Shown here: in pieces, positions 7,692-17,078 of the stretch
How positions within the stretch are numbered: position 1 is the stretch's first letter
Layout of the letters: each line of letters opens with the position of its first letter
DNA from: Azospirillum brasilense
Lineage (GTDB): Bacteria; Pseudomonadota; Alphaproteobacteria; Azospirillales; Azospirillaceae
Direction of reading: 5' to 3'
NCBI RefSeq assembly: GCF_005222205.1
Contig: NZ_CP032349.1
Coordinates: 372,001 to 436,000 of the forward strand
Length of the DNA: 64,000 nt
Notes under the pieces: model-generated
What the model was told of the DNA's origin: nothing
Database searches by the model: none
What the model saw: the letters and a program-made list of their open reading frames with translations, nothing else
Made by a program: the position numbers and the translations under genes

Positions 7692-9068
7692 ATGTCGTTG
7701 CGAATGCGCATGCTGGCCCTGATCGGGCTGTTCCTGGCGCTGCTGGCGGTGGCCGGCGCAGCGGTGATGATTGCCAACGCGCGCGACGCCGTCCGGGCGG
7801 AAATGGCCTCCGCCCTCGATCTCGGCATCGCTGTCGGGTGGGCGGAGGCCGGGCGCGGGACGAGTCCGGACGCCGTCGCGGCGCTCGACCGGTTGGGGCT
7901 GCGCCATCTGCGCTTCATCGCGGGCGCCGCGCCTGCCGGACCGCCCGGTGACCGCGATGCCGGACATGCGTCCGCGCCCGGCTGGTTTGCGGCGCTGATC
8001 GGCGTGGCGCCGCAGGCTCATTTGCTGACCGGTGCCGACGGGCGCGTCCTTCTGACGGTGATCGCCGAACCGGAGGACGAGGTGGCCGAGGTCTGGGAGG
8101 ATATGCGGGACCTCGCCCTGGCGATGCTGGTGGCGGGGCTGCTGCTGCTGGGAGCGGCCTGGGTGGCGGTGGGCCGGGCGCTTGCCCCCCTCGCCCGCAT
8201 CGAGGCGGCGGTGCAGCGCCTGCGCGAAGGGGTTTACGAACCCGGACCGCGGGACGGGCTTGCCGGAGGCGGCGTGCCGGAACTGGCCCGGCTGGGCACC
8301 GGCATCGCCGCCCTGGCCGAGGAGCTGGCGGCGGCGGGACGGGAGAACCGCCGGCTCGGCCAGAGGCTGATCGAGGCGCAGGACCGCGAGCGCCGCGACA
8401 TCGCCCGCGAAATCCACGATGAGCTGGGGGCGGCGCTGTTCGCCATCAAGGTGGACGCCGGGCGCATCCTGCGCCTGAGCGAGGAACCGAAGCCGGAGGC
8501 CACCATCAGCGAGCGGGTGGAGATCGCCGGACGCGCCCGCGCCGTGCTGTCCATGGCCGCGGACGTGCACCGGTTGAGCCGGCGCATCCTGGTCCGCCTG
8601 CGCCCGGCCCTGCTCGACCAGTTGCCGCTGGGCGAGGCGCTGTCCGGGCTGATCGACGAATGGGCGCGGCGGGAGCCGGCGGTGCGCTGGTCGCTGGACA
8701 TCGCCGAGGACGGGGCGCCGGACGGCCTCGACGGGCTGGACGAGGTGCTGAGCCTGACGGTCTTCCGGCTGGCGCAGGAATCGCTGGTCAACGCGCTCCG
8801 CCACGCCCGGCCGACCAACGTGTCGGTGACGGTGCGGCGTCTTCCCGACCGGGTGGAGGTTCTGGTGACCGACGATGGGCCGGGGTTCGGGCCGGGGTTC
8901 AGGGAAGGGCCGGGCACGGCGGAGCAGGGTGGATTGGGCATCGCCGGGATGGCGGAGCGGGTGAGGGCGCTGGGCGGCACGCTGCGCATCGGATCGGACG
9001 GCGGGCAGGGCACCCGCGTGGCCGCCTGCCTTCCCTGTGTCCCGGCCGGGCTGGAAGGCGTGGCATGA
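7692..9068 (+). CDS. Membrane sensor histidine kinase, NarX/HisKA_3 type
   Basis: 458 residues. Two membrane segments (about 7-28 and 137-160) bracket a ~105-residue periplasmic sensing domain and are followed by a HAMP-like linker. The HisKA_3 dimerisation box 'DIAREIHDELGAALFAIK' carries the phospho-acceptor His242. The ATPase domain has 'QESLVNALRHA' (N box), 'VTDDGPGFG' (G1) and 'GGLGIAGMAERV' (G2). This is the architecture of NarX, DegS and the ExaD/alcohol-sensing kinases. The response-regulator gene overlaps the end by 4 bp (ATGA). Divergence from the PQQ alcohol dehydrogenase suggests it senses an alcohol, an aldehyde or quinone redox state; that is inference. Confidence 0.9.
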   Translation: MSLRMRMLALIGLFLALLAVAGAAVMIANARDAVRAEMASALDLGIAVGWAEAGRGTSPDAVAALDRLGLRHLRFIAGAAPAGPPGDRDAGHASAPGWFAALIGVAPQAHLLTGADGRVLLTVIAEPEDEVAEVWEDMRDLALAMLVAGLLLLGAAWVAVGRALAPLARIEAAVQRLREGVYEPGPRDGLAGGGVPELARLGTGIAALAEELAAAGRENRRLGQRLIEAQDRERRDIAREIHDELGAALFAIKVDAGRILRLSEEPKPEATISERVEIAGRARAVLSMAADVHRLSRRILVRLRPALLDQLPLGEALSGLIDEWARREPAVRWSLDIAEDGAPDGLDGLDEVLSLTVFRLAQESLVNALRHARPTNVSVTVRRLPDRVEVLVTDDGPGFGPGFREGPGTAEQGGLGIAGMAERVRALGGTLRIGSDGGQGTRVAACLPCVPAGLEGVA

Positions 9069-9712
9069 CCTTGACCATCCTCCTGGTGGACGACCATCCG
9101 GTGGTGCGCGCCGGTTGCCAGAGCCTGCTCGCCGAAGCCGGGCTCGGCCGTGTCGTCGAGGCCGCCGACGTGGCGACGGCGCTGGCGCTGTGGCGCTCTG
9201 AGCGGCCGGACGTGGTCATTCTCGACCTCAACCTGCCGGGTGGCGCCGGGGGGAGGGATGGCGGCGGGATGGAGGTGCTGCGGGCGATCCGGGCGGAAAA
9301 CCCGGCGGTGCCGGTGCTGATCTTCAGCATGCACGAGGACCCGGCCATCGCCGCGCGGGCGCTGAAGGCCGGCGCCAAGGGCTACGTCACCAAGAACGAT
9401 GCGCCCGAGACGCTGGTGACGGCGGTGCGCTGCGTGCTGGCGGGGCGGGTCCATCTCGATCACGCGCTGGCGCGCGAACTGGCGCTGATGGCGCTGACCC
9501 CGACCGACGACCCGCTGGCGGTGCTGACCCAGCGCGAGCGGGAAATCCTGGCGCTGGTGGGGCGCGGCCTGACCGCGGCGGCCATCGCCGAGGCGCTGGG
9601 CATCAGCCAGAAGACCGTCGCCAACGCCTGCACCCAGATCAAGGACAAGCTGGGCGCCGACAGCACGCGCGCCCTGATCCGCATCGCCATCGACCACGGG
9701 CTGGCCGCCTGA
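9065..9712 (+). CDS. NarL/LuxR-family response regulator
   Basis: 215 residues. The receiver domain (1-125) has the acidic pair Asp9-Asp10, the phospho-acceptor Asp54 in 'DVVILDLNLP', and the switch Lys in 'GAKGYVTKND'. A short insertion 'GGAGGRDGGG' follows Asp54 where most family members are tighter. The C-terminal LuxR-type helix-turn-helix (about 150-210) reads 'LTQREREILALVGRGLTAAA' and then 'ISQKTVANA'. It overlaps the kinase gene by 4 bp, so it is the cognate partner. The likely target is the divergent promoter region at 7378-7691 and possibly PQQ-related genes elsewhere. Confidence 0.92.
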   Translation: MTLTILLVDDHPVVRAGCQSLLAEAGLGRVVEAADVATALALWRSERPDVVILDLNLPGGAGGRDGGGMEVLRAIRAENPAVPVLIFSMHEDPAIAARALKAGAKGYVTKNDAPETLVTAVRCVLAGRVHLDHALARELALMALTPTDDPLAVLTQREREILALVGRGLTAAAIAEALGISQKTVANACTQIKDKLGADSTRALIRIAIDHGLAA

Positions 9713-9773
9713 CGGCGCAAGAGCACACCCCGTCCTGACGACCGGGTGCACCCCGCCGATCAGGCTCCGGCGA

Positions 9774-11837
9774 TCAAGCCTTGTGGACCCCGGCGATGAA
9801 GTGGTCGATTTCGCGGGCCAGCTCCTTGGACTGGCTGGCCACCCCGGCGGCGGCGGCGAGGAGCTGGTCGGCGGCGGCGCCCGTGTCGCCCGCCCCGGCC
9901 CGGATCTCCCCCATGCCGCCGCTGACCTCGCGGGCGCCGTCGGCGGCCTGCAGGACGCTGCGGGCGATGTCGCGGGTGGCGGAGGACTGCTGGTCCACGG
10001 CCGCCGCGATGCCGGACGCGATGCGGCTGACCTGGGCGATCGTCTGGCTGATTCCCCGCACCGCATCGACCGCATCGCCCGTCGCGTCGCGGATGCCGTT
10101 GATCTGGCCGACGATGTCCTCGGTCGCGCGGGCGGTCTGATTGGCCAGGCTCTTGACCTCGCCGGCGACCACCGCGAAACCCTTTCCGGCCTCGCCCGCG
10201 CGGGCCGCCTCGATGGTGGCGTTCAGCGCCAGCAGGTTGGTCTGGCCGGCGATGTCGCTGATCAGGCCGACGACGGCGCCGATCCGCTCCGCGCTGTCGG
10301 CCAGAACGGCGACGGCGGCGTCGGCGCGCTTCACGTCGGCCACCGCCGCCTCGGCGATGCGGGCGGACTCGCCGACCTGCTGCCCGATCTCCTCCACCGA
10401 GGCCGACAGCTCCTCGGTCGCGGCGGCGGCGGTCTGCACGTTGTCCGCGGCGGAGTGGGCGGACAGCGTCATCCGCTCCGACCGGCCATGGGTCTGCTCG
10501 GCAATGCCGGTGAGGGCGCGGGCGGTGGATTCGAGCTGCTGCGCCGCCGAGGCCAGAGCCCCGGTCAGGCCGCCCGCCCGCCCCTCGAACCCGCGCTGCA
10601 GGTCGAGCAGGGCGGCGGTCCGCGCCTCCCTGGCGCGCCATTCCGCCTCCTGCTGGCGGCCCAGATCGCGGGCCTGCACCAGCCCCTGCTTGAACACCCC
10701 GACCGCGCGGGCCATGGCGCCCGCCTCGTCCTTGCGGTCGGCGCCGGGAATGGCGGTGTCCAGATCACCGGCGGCCAGCCGGTCCATGGCGACGGTCAGC
10801 CCGGCGACCGGCCGGGCGATGCCGTCACCCACCCGCCACGCCACCAGACCGCCGAGCAGGATGCAGCCCACCCCGACCAGAACGGTCAGCAGGGTCAGCC
10901 GGTTGGCACCGGCCATCACGCTGGCCTGCGGTGCGGCGACCAGGAACGACCACGCGCCGTCGGCACCGGTGAAGCGCACCGGCGACAGGCGCAGGTAATG
11001 AGGGGCGCCGCCGAGCGTGACGACGCCGTCGTACGCCCGCCCCTCGGCGATGGCGCGGCGCGCGTCCGCCGGCAGGTCGTCGGCGGGATGGGAGAGGCGG
11101 CCGGCGTCGGGATGGGCCACATAGACCCCGGCGCCGGTGAGCACCGCCGCGTGGCCGTCGCCGTAGGGCTTCACGCGGCGGACCAGATCGGTCAGGCCGC
11201 TCAGCGTCAGGTCGACGCCGGCAACGCCGATCACCCGGTCGCCGTCCTTCACCGGTGCGGCGGCGCTGGTCATCAGCGCCTTGGTCAGATCGTCCAGATA
11301 GGGTTCGGTCAGCACCGGTTTCCCGGCCGCGGCGGCGGCCCGGTAATATTCCTTCTCCTTCACGTCGGAGAAGGGATAGCCCTCGCTGTCGTCGGCCTTC
11401 GGGCCGGGCAGCCACAGCAGGCTCATCCGCCCGGTGCCGGGCAGGCCCAGGATCTCCCCGGCGCGGTCCAGACCGGCGACTTCGCGGTCGCGGCCGTCGA
11501 ACCCGTCGTCGGCCATGTCCACCCACACGCCGGCGTAGAGCGGACCGACCGCCATGAGGCGGTTGAGGTAACGGTTGACGGTCTCCCGGCGCGGGGAGCC
11601 CGTGGAGCGCTCCACCTCCACCAGCGCGGCGGCGGAGCGGGCGTCGGCCAGGGCGGCGGAGATGTCGGCGGCCACACGCGCGCCGTGGTGGTCGGCGGTT
11701 TCGGCCACCAGGGTGGTGACCGCACGCTCCGCCGCGTCGCGCGACAGGAGCAGGGAAACGGAGGTGACTGCGGCCGCTCCGACGGCCAGGACGGCGGTCA
11801 TGCCGATGATGATCTTGGTTCTGAAACGCCCCTTCAT
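9774..11837 (-). CDS. Methyl-accepting chemotaxis protein with a periplasmic Cache-type sensor
   Basis: 687 residues. The first membrane helix is at about 8-30 and the second at about 310-332, with a ~275-residue periplasmic region between them that resembles a double Cache domain ('[20 protein letters not shown]' and '[11 protein letters not shown]'). A HAMP domain with '[21 protein letters not shown]' follows, then a long signalling hairpin. Its tip '[20 protein letters not shown]' is the invariant CheA/CheW contact. The amino-acid-binding signature of dCache_1AA receptors (Arg and Trp-Tyr before the Asp) is not evident, so the ligand is open. It stands alone between two transcription units and lies convergent with the response regulator. 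Confidence 0.92.
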   Translation of the reverse strand: MKGRFRTKIIIGMTAVLAVGAAAVTSVSLLLSRDAAERAVTTLVAETADHHGARVAADISAALADARSAAALVEVERSTGSPRRETVNRYLNRLMAVGPLYAGVWVDMADDGFDGRDREVAGLDRAGEILGLPGTGRMSLLWLPGPKADDSEGYPFSDVKEKEYYRAAAAAGKPVLTEPYLDDLTKALMTSAAAPVKDGDRVIGVAGVDLTLSGLTDLVRRVKPYGDGHAAVLTGAGVYVAHPDAGRLSHPADDLPADARRAIAEGRAYDGVVTLGGAPHYLRLSPVRFTGADGAWSFLVAAPQASVMAGANRLTLLTVLVGVGCILLGGLVAWRVGDGIARPVAGLTVAMDRLAAGDLDTAIPGADRKDEAGAMARAVGVFKQGLVQARDLGRQQEAEWRAREARTAALLDLQRGFEGRAGGLTGALASAAQQLESTARALTGIAEQTHGRSERMTLSAHSAADNVQTAAAATEELSASVEEIGQQVGESARIAEAAVADVKRADAAVAVLADSAERIGAVVGLISDIAGQTNLLALNATIEAARAGEAGKGFAVVAGEVKSLANQTARATEDIVGQINGIRDATGDAVDAVRGISQTIAQVSRIASGIAAAVDQQSSATRDIARSVLQAADGAREVSGGMGEIRAGAGDTGAAADQLLAAAAGVASQSKELAREIDHFIAGVHKA

Positions 11838-12022
11838 GCCCCCACCCTGTCCCCAAGCCGCCGCCCTGGATCAGGGGCGGTTGATCATTTTGGCACAGCG
11901 CAAGCCGGACGGCCACTTCTGCCGGGTGCGATCACCCGCCGGTTTCGATGCCGAGCGGGATTTCCCCCGAATCCCGCACAGTCGGGCAAGCGCCCCCACC
12001 GGTTCGGGACACCGGGACCGCC

Positions 12023-13051
12023 TCACGTCACGCCGCCCTTGCCCTTGCGGGCCCGGCTGGGCATCTCGCCGAACTGGGTCTTGAAATCGCGCGAGAAATG
12101 GGCGGCGTCGGCGAAGCCGCAGTCGAAGGCGATCTCGGTGATGGTGCGGCGCGTGTGCTCCAGAAGCCAGCGCCCGTAATCCAGCCGCAGCCGGCGCTGG
12201 AAGGCCGACGGCGAGATGCCCAGCGCCGCCTGGAAGGAGCGTTCGAGCTGCCGGGCGCTGACCCCGACGTAGCGGGCGATGGCCTCGACGGAGGGCGGGG
12301 AGTCCAGCCGCTGCTCGATGAAATGCGTCGCCTGACGGACGCGGGCGTCGGTCACGCCGTCGAGGTTGGCGTAGAAATGCGCCTGCGGCAGCGCGCCGGG
12401 GCGGATGTCCTGAAGCATCATGTGGCGGACGGCCTGCCGCGCCTTCTGCCCGCCGCAGTGCCGCGCGACGAGGTAGAGGCCGAGGTCGATGGCCGCCGTC
12501 GATCCGGCGCAGGTGATCAGGTCGCCCTCGTCGATGAAGAGATGGTCCACCGAGGCGTTGGCGGCCGGGAAACGCTCGCGGAAGGTGTCCAGAACGTTCC
12601 AGTGGACGCAGACGCGGCGCGTGCCGACGAGGCCGGCGCGCGCGATGGCGAAGGTGCCGGTGCAGATGCCGAGAAGCCGCACCCGCTGCGCCGCCACCGT
12701 GCGCAGATAGGCGGTCACCGGCCCCGGCACCTCGTTCCGGTAATCGTTGCCCCCGCACACCGCCACGTAATCGAAGGGCGCCGGGGCAAGCAGGTCGCTG
12801 TTGGGCGTCACCAGCACGCCGCAGCTCGACCGGCGCGGCTGCGCGCCGACGCTCATCACCGTCCAGCTCGCGTCGATCTGCCGGCTGCGTCCGCCGAGGT
12901 CGGCGGCGAGCCGCACGGCGTCGATCAACCCGGAGAAGGCCGTCAGCGTGAACTGGTCGAGAAGCACGAAGCCGATGCGCAACCGGGGATCGGTGGGGGA
13001 CGAGGCGTCGCGGACGGGGGCGTCCGGCATGTCGGGTCTGGGCGTCGGCAT
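12023..13051 (-). CDS. GlxA-family AraC regulator (DJ-1/PfpI-like sensor plus AraC domain)
   Basis: About 342 residues. The N-terminal domain (about 25-195) is DJ-1/PfpI-like, with a nucleophile-elbow motif 'GICTGTFAIARAGLV'. The C-terminal AraC domain (about 235-335) carries both helix-turn-helix units, 'VEAIARYVGVSARQLERSF' and 'ITEIAFDCGFADAAHFSR'. This architecture includes GbdR, CdhR and ArgR, which sense glycine betaine, carnitine and arginine. The start is uncertain: an in-frame TTG at 13066 is possible, but neither start has a strong ribosome site, and ATG 13051 is taken here. It is divergent from the polyamine-type ABC operon and proline-racemase-like gene at 13171-18092, so it probably activates them in response to a quaternary amine or amino acid. 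Confidence 0.85.
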   Translation of the reverse strand: MPTPRPDMPDAPVRDASSPTDPRLRIGFVLLDQFTLTAFSGLIDAVRLAADLGGRSRQIDASWTVMSVGAQPRRSSCGVLVTPNSDLLAPAPFDYVAVCGGNDYRNEVPGPVTAYLRTVAAQRVRLLGICTGTFAIARAGLVGTRRVCVHWNVLDTFRERFPAANASVDHLFIDEGDLITCAGSTAAIDLGLYLVARHCGGQKARQAVRHMMLQDIRPGALPQAHFYANLDGVTDARVRQATHFIEQRLDSPPSVEAIARYVGVSARQLERSFQAALGISPSAFQRRLRLDYGRWLLEHTRRTITEIAFDCGFADAAHFSRDFKTQFGEMPSRARKGKGGVT

Positions 13052-13170
13052 GTCGGAAATATTCAAGGATTCGGCAGCATTCTTCTATCGGAAAATACGT
13101 CGGAACAATTAGCTTTCGAACGAACCACGGCTCTGACGCCCGCTGGACCGACACCACGAAGGAACCGGTC

Positions 13171-14241
13171 ATGACCCATACGCGCGCCGCCACCCGCACC
13201 GTCTCACGCTTTGCCGCCCTGACCGCCGTCCTGGCGGCCGGGGTCTCCCTGTACGCCCTGCCGGCCGCGGCCCAGGGCGAGATCCGCGTCGCCTGGTACG
13301 GCGGCAACTGGGGCGAGGCGTTCCGCACCTGCGTCGCGGAGCCCTTCACCAAGGCGACCGGCGTCCGCGTCGTGCCGGAGATCGGCACCTCGACCGTGAC
13401 CTTCGCCAAGCTGCAGCAGCAGAAGGACGCGCCGACGCTCGACGTCGCCTACATGGACGGCGGCATCAGCGAGATGGCGCAGGCGGCGGGCGTGCTGGAC
13501 GCCATCGACCCGACGGGCGTGCCGAACCTGGCGAAGGCGTTGCCGGAGGCGATCTACAAGGCGGACGGGTCGATCTTCGCCGCCGGTTCCGGCTACTACT
13601 CGCTGGGCCTGACCTACAACACCAAGGAGATCAAGACCCCGCCGACCTCGTGGAACGACCTGTGGAAGCCGGAGTTCGCGGACACGGTGACGATCCCGTC
13701 GCCGGCCAACTCCTCCGGCGTGCCCTTTGTCATGTTCCTGAACCGCATGTGGGGCAACCCGCCGGGCGACCTGTCGAAGACCTTCGAGAAGCTGAAGACG
13801 CTGAAGGCGGCGCTCTACTTCGACAGCTCGGGGGCGGCGAGCAACGCCTACCAGAGCGGCGAGGCGATCATCGGCGCGCATTTCAACGTCGGCGCCTGGG
13901 ATCTGGCCGACAAGGGCCTGCCCATCGGCTTCGTCGTTCCGAAGGAAGGCGTCTGGGCCACCGACGCGCGCCTGCATCTGGTCAAGAACGCGCCGCACAA
14001 GGCCGACGCCCAGCGCTTCATCGACACCGCGCTGACCCCGGAGGCGTCGGCCTGTCTGGCGGAGAAGCTCTATCTCGGCCCGGCGGTGCAGAACGTGTCG
14101 GTGTCGCCGGACGTCGAGCGCAAGCTGCCCTGGGGCGTCGGCGGGTCGGTCAAGAACCTCAAGCTCTTCAACTGGGCGGACATCAACCGGGACCGCGCGG
14201 CGATCACCGACGCCTGGAACCGCGAACTCGCCCGCCAGTGA
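13171..14241 (+). CDS. ABC transporter periplasmic binding protein, PotD (polyamine/opine) family
   Basis: 356 residues with a Sec signal peptide (about 1-35, 'ALPAAAQ-GEIRV'). The mature domain starts with 'VAWYGGNWGEAFRTC' and has hinge-type features of cluster D binding proteins, including 'PTLDVAYMDGG' and 'PPTSWNDLWKPEF'. This family binds spermidine, putrescine, opines or related cationic amines. The ATG is preceded by AAGGA. It is the first gene of a five-gene operon (binding protein, ATPase, two permeases, proline-racemase-like enzyme), so the ligand is likely the precursor of the racemase-family substrate, such as a proline or hydroxyproline derivative. That specificity is inferred from context. 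Confidence 0.88.
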   Translation: MTHTRAATRTVSRFAALTAVLAAGVSLYALPAAAQGEIRVAWYGGNWGEAFRTCVAEPFTKATGVRVVPEIGTSTVTFAKLQQQKDAPTLDVAYMDGGISEMAQAAGVLDAIDPTGVPNLAKALPEAIYKADGSIFAAGSGYYSLGLTYNTKEIKTPPTSWNDLWKPEFADTVTIPSPANSSGVPFVMFLNRMWGNPPGDLSKTFEKLKTLKAALYFDSSGAASNAYQSGEAIIGAHFNVGAWDLADKGLPIGFVVPKEGVWATDARLHLVKNAPHKADAQRFIDTALTPEASACLAEKLYLGPAVQNVSVSPDVERKLPWGVGGSVKNLKLFNWADINRDRAAITDAWNRELARQ

Positions 14242-14267
14242 ACCGCAGCCAGCCGGGGAGCCCCTCC

Positions 14268-15365
14268 ATGTCCGCGACGCCCAAGCCCGACGCCCTGCTC
14301 TCCATCCGCTCCATCGACAAGCATTTCGGCACATACCATGCGCTGAGGGACGTGTCGCTGGATGTGGCCCATGGCGAGTTCGTCGCCCTGCTGGGGCCGA
14401 GCGGCTGCGGCAAGACGACCCTGCTGCGCTGCATCGCCGGCTTCCTCTCCCCCGATTCCGGGACCATCCGGATCGGCGGGGAGGACGTGACGCGGCTGCC
14501 GCCGCACCGGCGCCCGCTGAACACGGTGTTCCAGCATTACGCCTTGTTCCCGCATCTGAGCATCCTCGACAACGTGGCCTACGGGCCGCGCCGTCACGGG
14601 GTGCCGCGGGGCGAGGCGGTGGAGCGCGCCCGCGAGGCGCTGGAGCTGGTCGGGCTGGACTCCGCGGCGGGCCGCTACCCGCGGGAGCTGTCGGGCGGCC
14701 AGCAGCAGCGCGTCGCCCTGGCGCGGGCCTTCGTCAACCGCCCGAAGCTCCTCCTGCTCGACGAGCCGCTGAGCGCGCTCGACCTGAAGCTGCGCAAGCG
14801 GATGCAGATCGAGCTGAAGCATCTCCAGGAGAAGCTCGGCATCGCCTTCGTGTTCGTGACCCACGACCAGGAGGAGGCGATGAGCATGGCGAACCGCATC
14901 GTCGTCATGAACCGCGGCGTGATCGAGCAGGTGGGCGACGGGCGGGCCATCTACACCCGCCCGGCCAGCCGCTTCGTCGCCGACTTCATCGGCGAGGCCA
15001 ACCTGCTGCCGGGAACGGCGGAGGGCGACGCCGGGGTGCGTCTGGCGGTGGGGTCGGCGCTGCTGCCCCACCTCGGCGCCGACACGCGGCAACAATACAC
15101 CGCGGTGCTGCGGCCCGAGCATGTCGAGCTGCTGAACCAGCCGGAGGCGCCGGGCCTGATCACCGACCAGGGCTTCGTCGAGGACGTCATCGACACCGGC
15201 GGGCAGACCGTCGTGACGGTGCGCGTCGGCGAGCATCTGCTGGCCAGCCGCCGGCTGGGCATGGCGGGGGAGGGGCTGAATCCGGGGGCGCCGGTCTTCG
15301 TCGGCTTCCGTCCGGGGCACGTCCACATCATCGCCGAGCCGGCCACCCACCGGTCCGGACCATGA
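14268..15365 (+). CDS. ABC transporter ATPase, PotA type
   Basis: 365 residues. The nucleotide-binding domain (about 10-245) has Walker A 'GPSGCGKTT', the Q-loop 'NTVFQHYALFPH', signature 'LSGGQQQR', Walker B '[12 protein letters not shown]' and the switch His in '[10 protein letters not shown]'. The C-terminal TOBE/OB domain (about 270-365, 'VLRPEHVELLNQ') marks the CUT/PotA subfamily that also binds regulators. The gene follows the binding-protein gene by 26 bp and overlaps the first permease by ATGA. Confidence 0.93.
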   Translation: MSATPKPDALLSIRSIDKHFGTYHALRDVSLDVAHGEFVALLGPSGCGKTTLLRCIAGFLSPDSGTIRIGGEDVTRLPPHRRPLNTVFQHYALFPHLSILDNVAYGPRRHGVPRGEAVERAREALELVGLDSAAGRYPRELSGGQQQRVALARAFVNRPKLLLLDEPLSALDLKLRKRMQIELKHLQEKLGIAFVFVTHDQEEAMSMANRIVVMNRGVIEQVGDGRAIYTRPASRFVADFIGEANLLPGTAEGDAGVRLAVGSALLPHLGADTRQQYTAVLRPEHVELLNQPEAPGLITDQGFVEDVIDTGGQTVVTVRVGEHLLASRRLGMAGEGLNPGAPVFVGFRPGHVHIIAEPATHRSGP

Positions 15366-16225
15366 GCACGACCATGAGCGCCGCCATGAACCGAGCCTTG
15401 CCCCTGCTGGCGGCCCCGGTCGCCTTCTTCGCCGCCTTCTTCGCTGTCCCGATGATCGTGGTCGTGTCGTCCAGCCTGATGGCGGGCGGCGTGCCGTCCC
15501 TCGGCAACTACGCGCGGGTGCTGTTCGACCAGTATCACTGGGACGTGCTGGCGGCGACCTTCCGCATCGCCGGGCTGACCACGGTGGCCTGCGCGCTGCT
15601 CGGCTATCCGCTGGCCTATTATCTGGTGCGGGTGGTCAAGTCGCGGGCGCTGCGGCGGACCTGCGTCATCCTGCTGGTGCTGCCGCTGTTCACCAGCAAC
15701 ATCGTCCGCTCCTTCGGCTGGATGGTGCTGCTGGGACGCAACGGCCTCGTCAACGACGCGCTGGTCGGGGTCGGCATCCTGGACCGCCCGATGCGCTTCC
15801 TCGGCACCGAGCTGGGCATCGTGATCGGGCTGGTCTACATCCTGCTGCCCTTCATCGTGCTGGCGGTCGGCAACGCTCTGGCCGCGGTGGACCCGGCGCT
15901 GGAGGACGCCTCCTCCGACCTCGGCGCCACGCCCTTCGACACCTTCCGGACGGTCACCTTTCCGCTCTGCCTGCCGGGGCTGATGTCGGGGATCATCATG
16001 GTCTTCACCCTGGCGGTCAGCGCCTACGTCACGCCGGCCCTGCTCAGCGGCGGCAAGATCACGGTCTTCCCCATGCTGATCTTCCAGCAGTACAGCACGG
16101 TCTTCGACGTGAACTACGGCGGCGCGCTCAGCATGACGCTGCTGGTCATGACGCTGGTCCTGGTCGGTCTGGCCGGCTGGATCGGCAACGCCGGGGCCAG
16201 CGCAACGGGGAGGAAAGCCCAATGA
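15362..16225 (+). CDS. ABC transporter permease, PotB type
   Basis: 287 residues, mostly hydrophobic, with about six membrane helices. The EAA loop, which contacts the ATPase, reads 'VDPALEDASSDLGATPFDTF' followed by 'FPLCLPGLMSG'. The start overlaps the ATPase stop by 4 bp and the end overlaps the next permease by 4 bp, so translation is coupled. It would form a heterodimer with the next gene product in the inner membrane. Confidence 0.92.
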   Translation: MSTTMSAAMNRALPLLAAPVAFFAAFFAVPMIVVVSSSLMAGGVPSLGNYARVLFDQYHWDVLAATFRIAGLTTVACALLGYPLAYYLVRVVKSRALRRTCVILLVLPLFTSNIVRSFGWMVLLGRNGLVNDALVGVGILDRPMRFLGTELGIVIGLVYILLPFIVLAVGNALAAVDPALEDASSDLGATPFDTFRTVTFPLCLPGLMSGIIMVFTLAVSAYVTPALLSGGKITVFPMLIFQQYSTVFDVNYGGALSMTLLVMTLVLVGLAGWIGNAGASATGRKAQ

Positions 16226-17010
16226 TCGCACGGCTTCTTCTGCGGGTGGTGTCCTGGTCGGTCATGGCCTACCTGATCCTGCCGCTTCTGGTCATCGTCG
16301 GTTCCTCCTTCACCGCCACCAGCTACCTCGCCTTCCCGCCGCAGGGGCTGACGCTCGACTGGTACGGGCGGATGCTCGGCGACACCTCCTATCTGGCGGC
16401 TTTCGGCACCAGCACCCTGCTGGCCCTGGTCGCCACGGCGGCGGCCCTGCTGCTCGGCGTTCCGGCGGCGCTGGCCATCGCCCGCTGCGAGTTTCCGGGC
16501 AAGAAGTTCCTGCTGTCGCTGCTGATGTCGCCGCTGGTCCTGCCGCACGTCGTGCTGGGTGCCGCCCTGCTGCAATACTGCGCGGCGCTGGGGCTGATGC
16601 GAAGCTTCACGGCGCTGCTGGTCGGGCACATCGTCATCATCATGCCCTTCGTCCTGCGCTCCGTCCTGCCGCAGCTGACGCCGGAGCAGCGGGCGCTGGA
16701 GGAGGCCTCCGCCGACCTGGGCGCCCGCCCGATGGAGACCTTCTTCCTGGTCACGCTGCCGCAGATCCGCAGCGGCCTGGCGAGCGGCGCGATCTTCGCC
16801 TTCATCTCCTCCTGGATCAACGTCGAGCTGAGCATCTTCAACACCACGGCGGAGATGACGACCATCCCGGTCAAGCTCTTCAACTACGTCCAGTACACGA
16901 TCGACCCGGTCATCGCCGCGGTGTCCTCCATCACCATCGGCGTGGCGGCCCTGGCGATCATCATCCTCGACCTCACCGTCGGGCTGCATCTTCTGTCGGA
17001 CCGGCGCTGA
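16222..17010 (+). CDS. ABC transporter permease, PotC type
   Basis: 262 residues with about six membrane helices. The EAA loop is 'LEEASADLGARPMETFFLVT' and then 'LPQIRSGLASG'. ATG overlaps the previous stop. It ends 68 bp before the proline-racemase-like gene, with no evident terminator in between, so that gene probably shares the transcript. Confidence 0.92.
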   Translation: MIARLLLRVVSWSVMAYLILPLLVIVGSSFTATSYLAFPPQGLTLDWYGRMLGDTSYLAAFGTSTLLALVATAAALLLGVPAALAIARCEFPGKKFLLSLLMSPLVLPHVVLGAALLQYCAALGLMRSFTALLVGHIVIIMPFVLRSVLPQLTPEQRALEEASADLGARPMETFFLVTLPQIRSGLASGAIFAFISSWINVELSIFNTTAEMTTIPVKLFNYVQYTIDPVIAAVSSITIGVAALAIIILDLTVGLHLLSDRR

Positions 17011-17078
17011 CCGGTCCCGACACCCCCCGCTTCATCCCCCGATCCAACACTGAATCCGATCCACGAAAGGGTCCTTCC

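Noticed and set aside
11838-12022. A sigma-54 promoter around TGGCAC at 11888.
   Set aside because: The spacing and the TTGC half of the consensus are missing.
14268-15365. Naming the transporter potABCD.
   Set aside because: The family fits polyamine importers, but the racemase-family gene and GlxA regulator suggest another amine, so the symbols would mislead.
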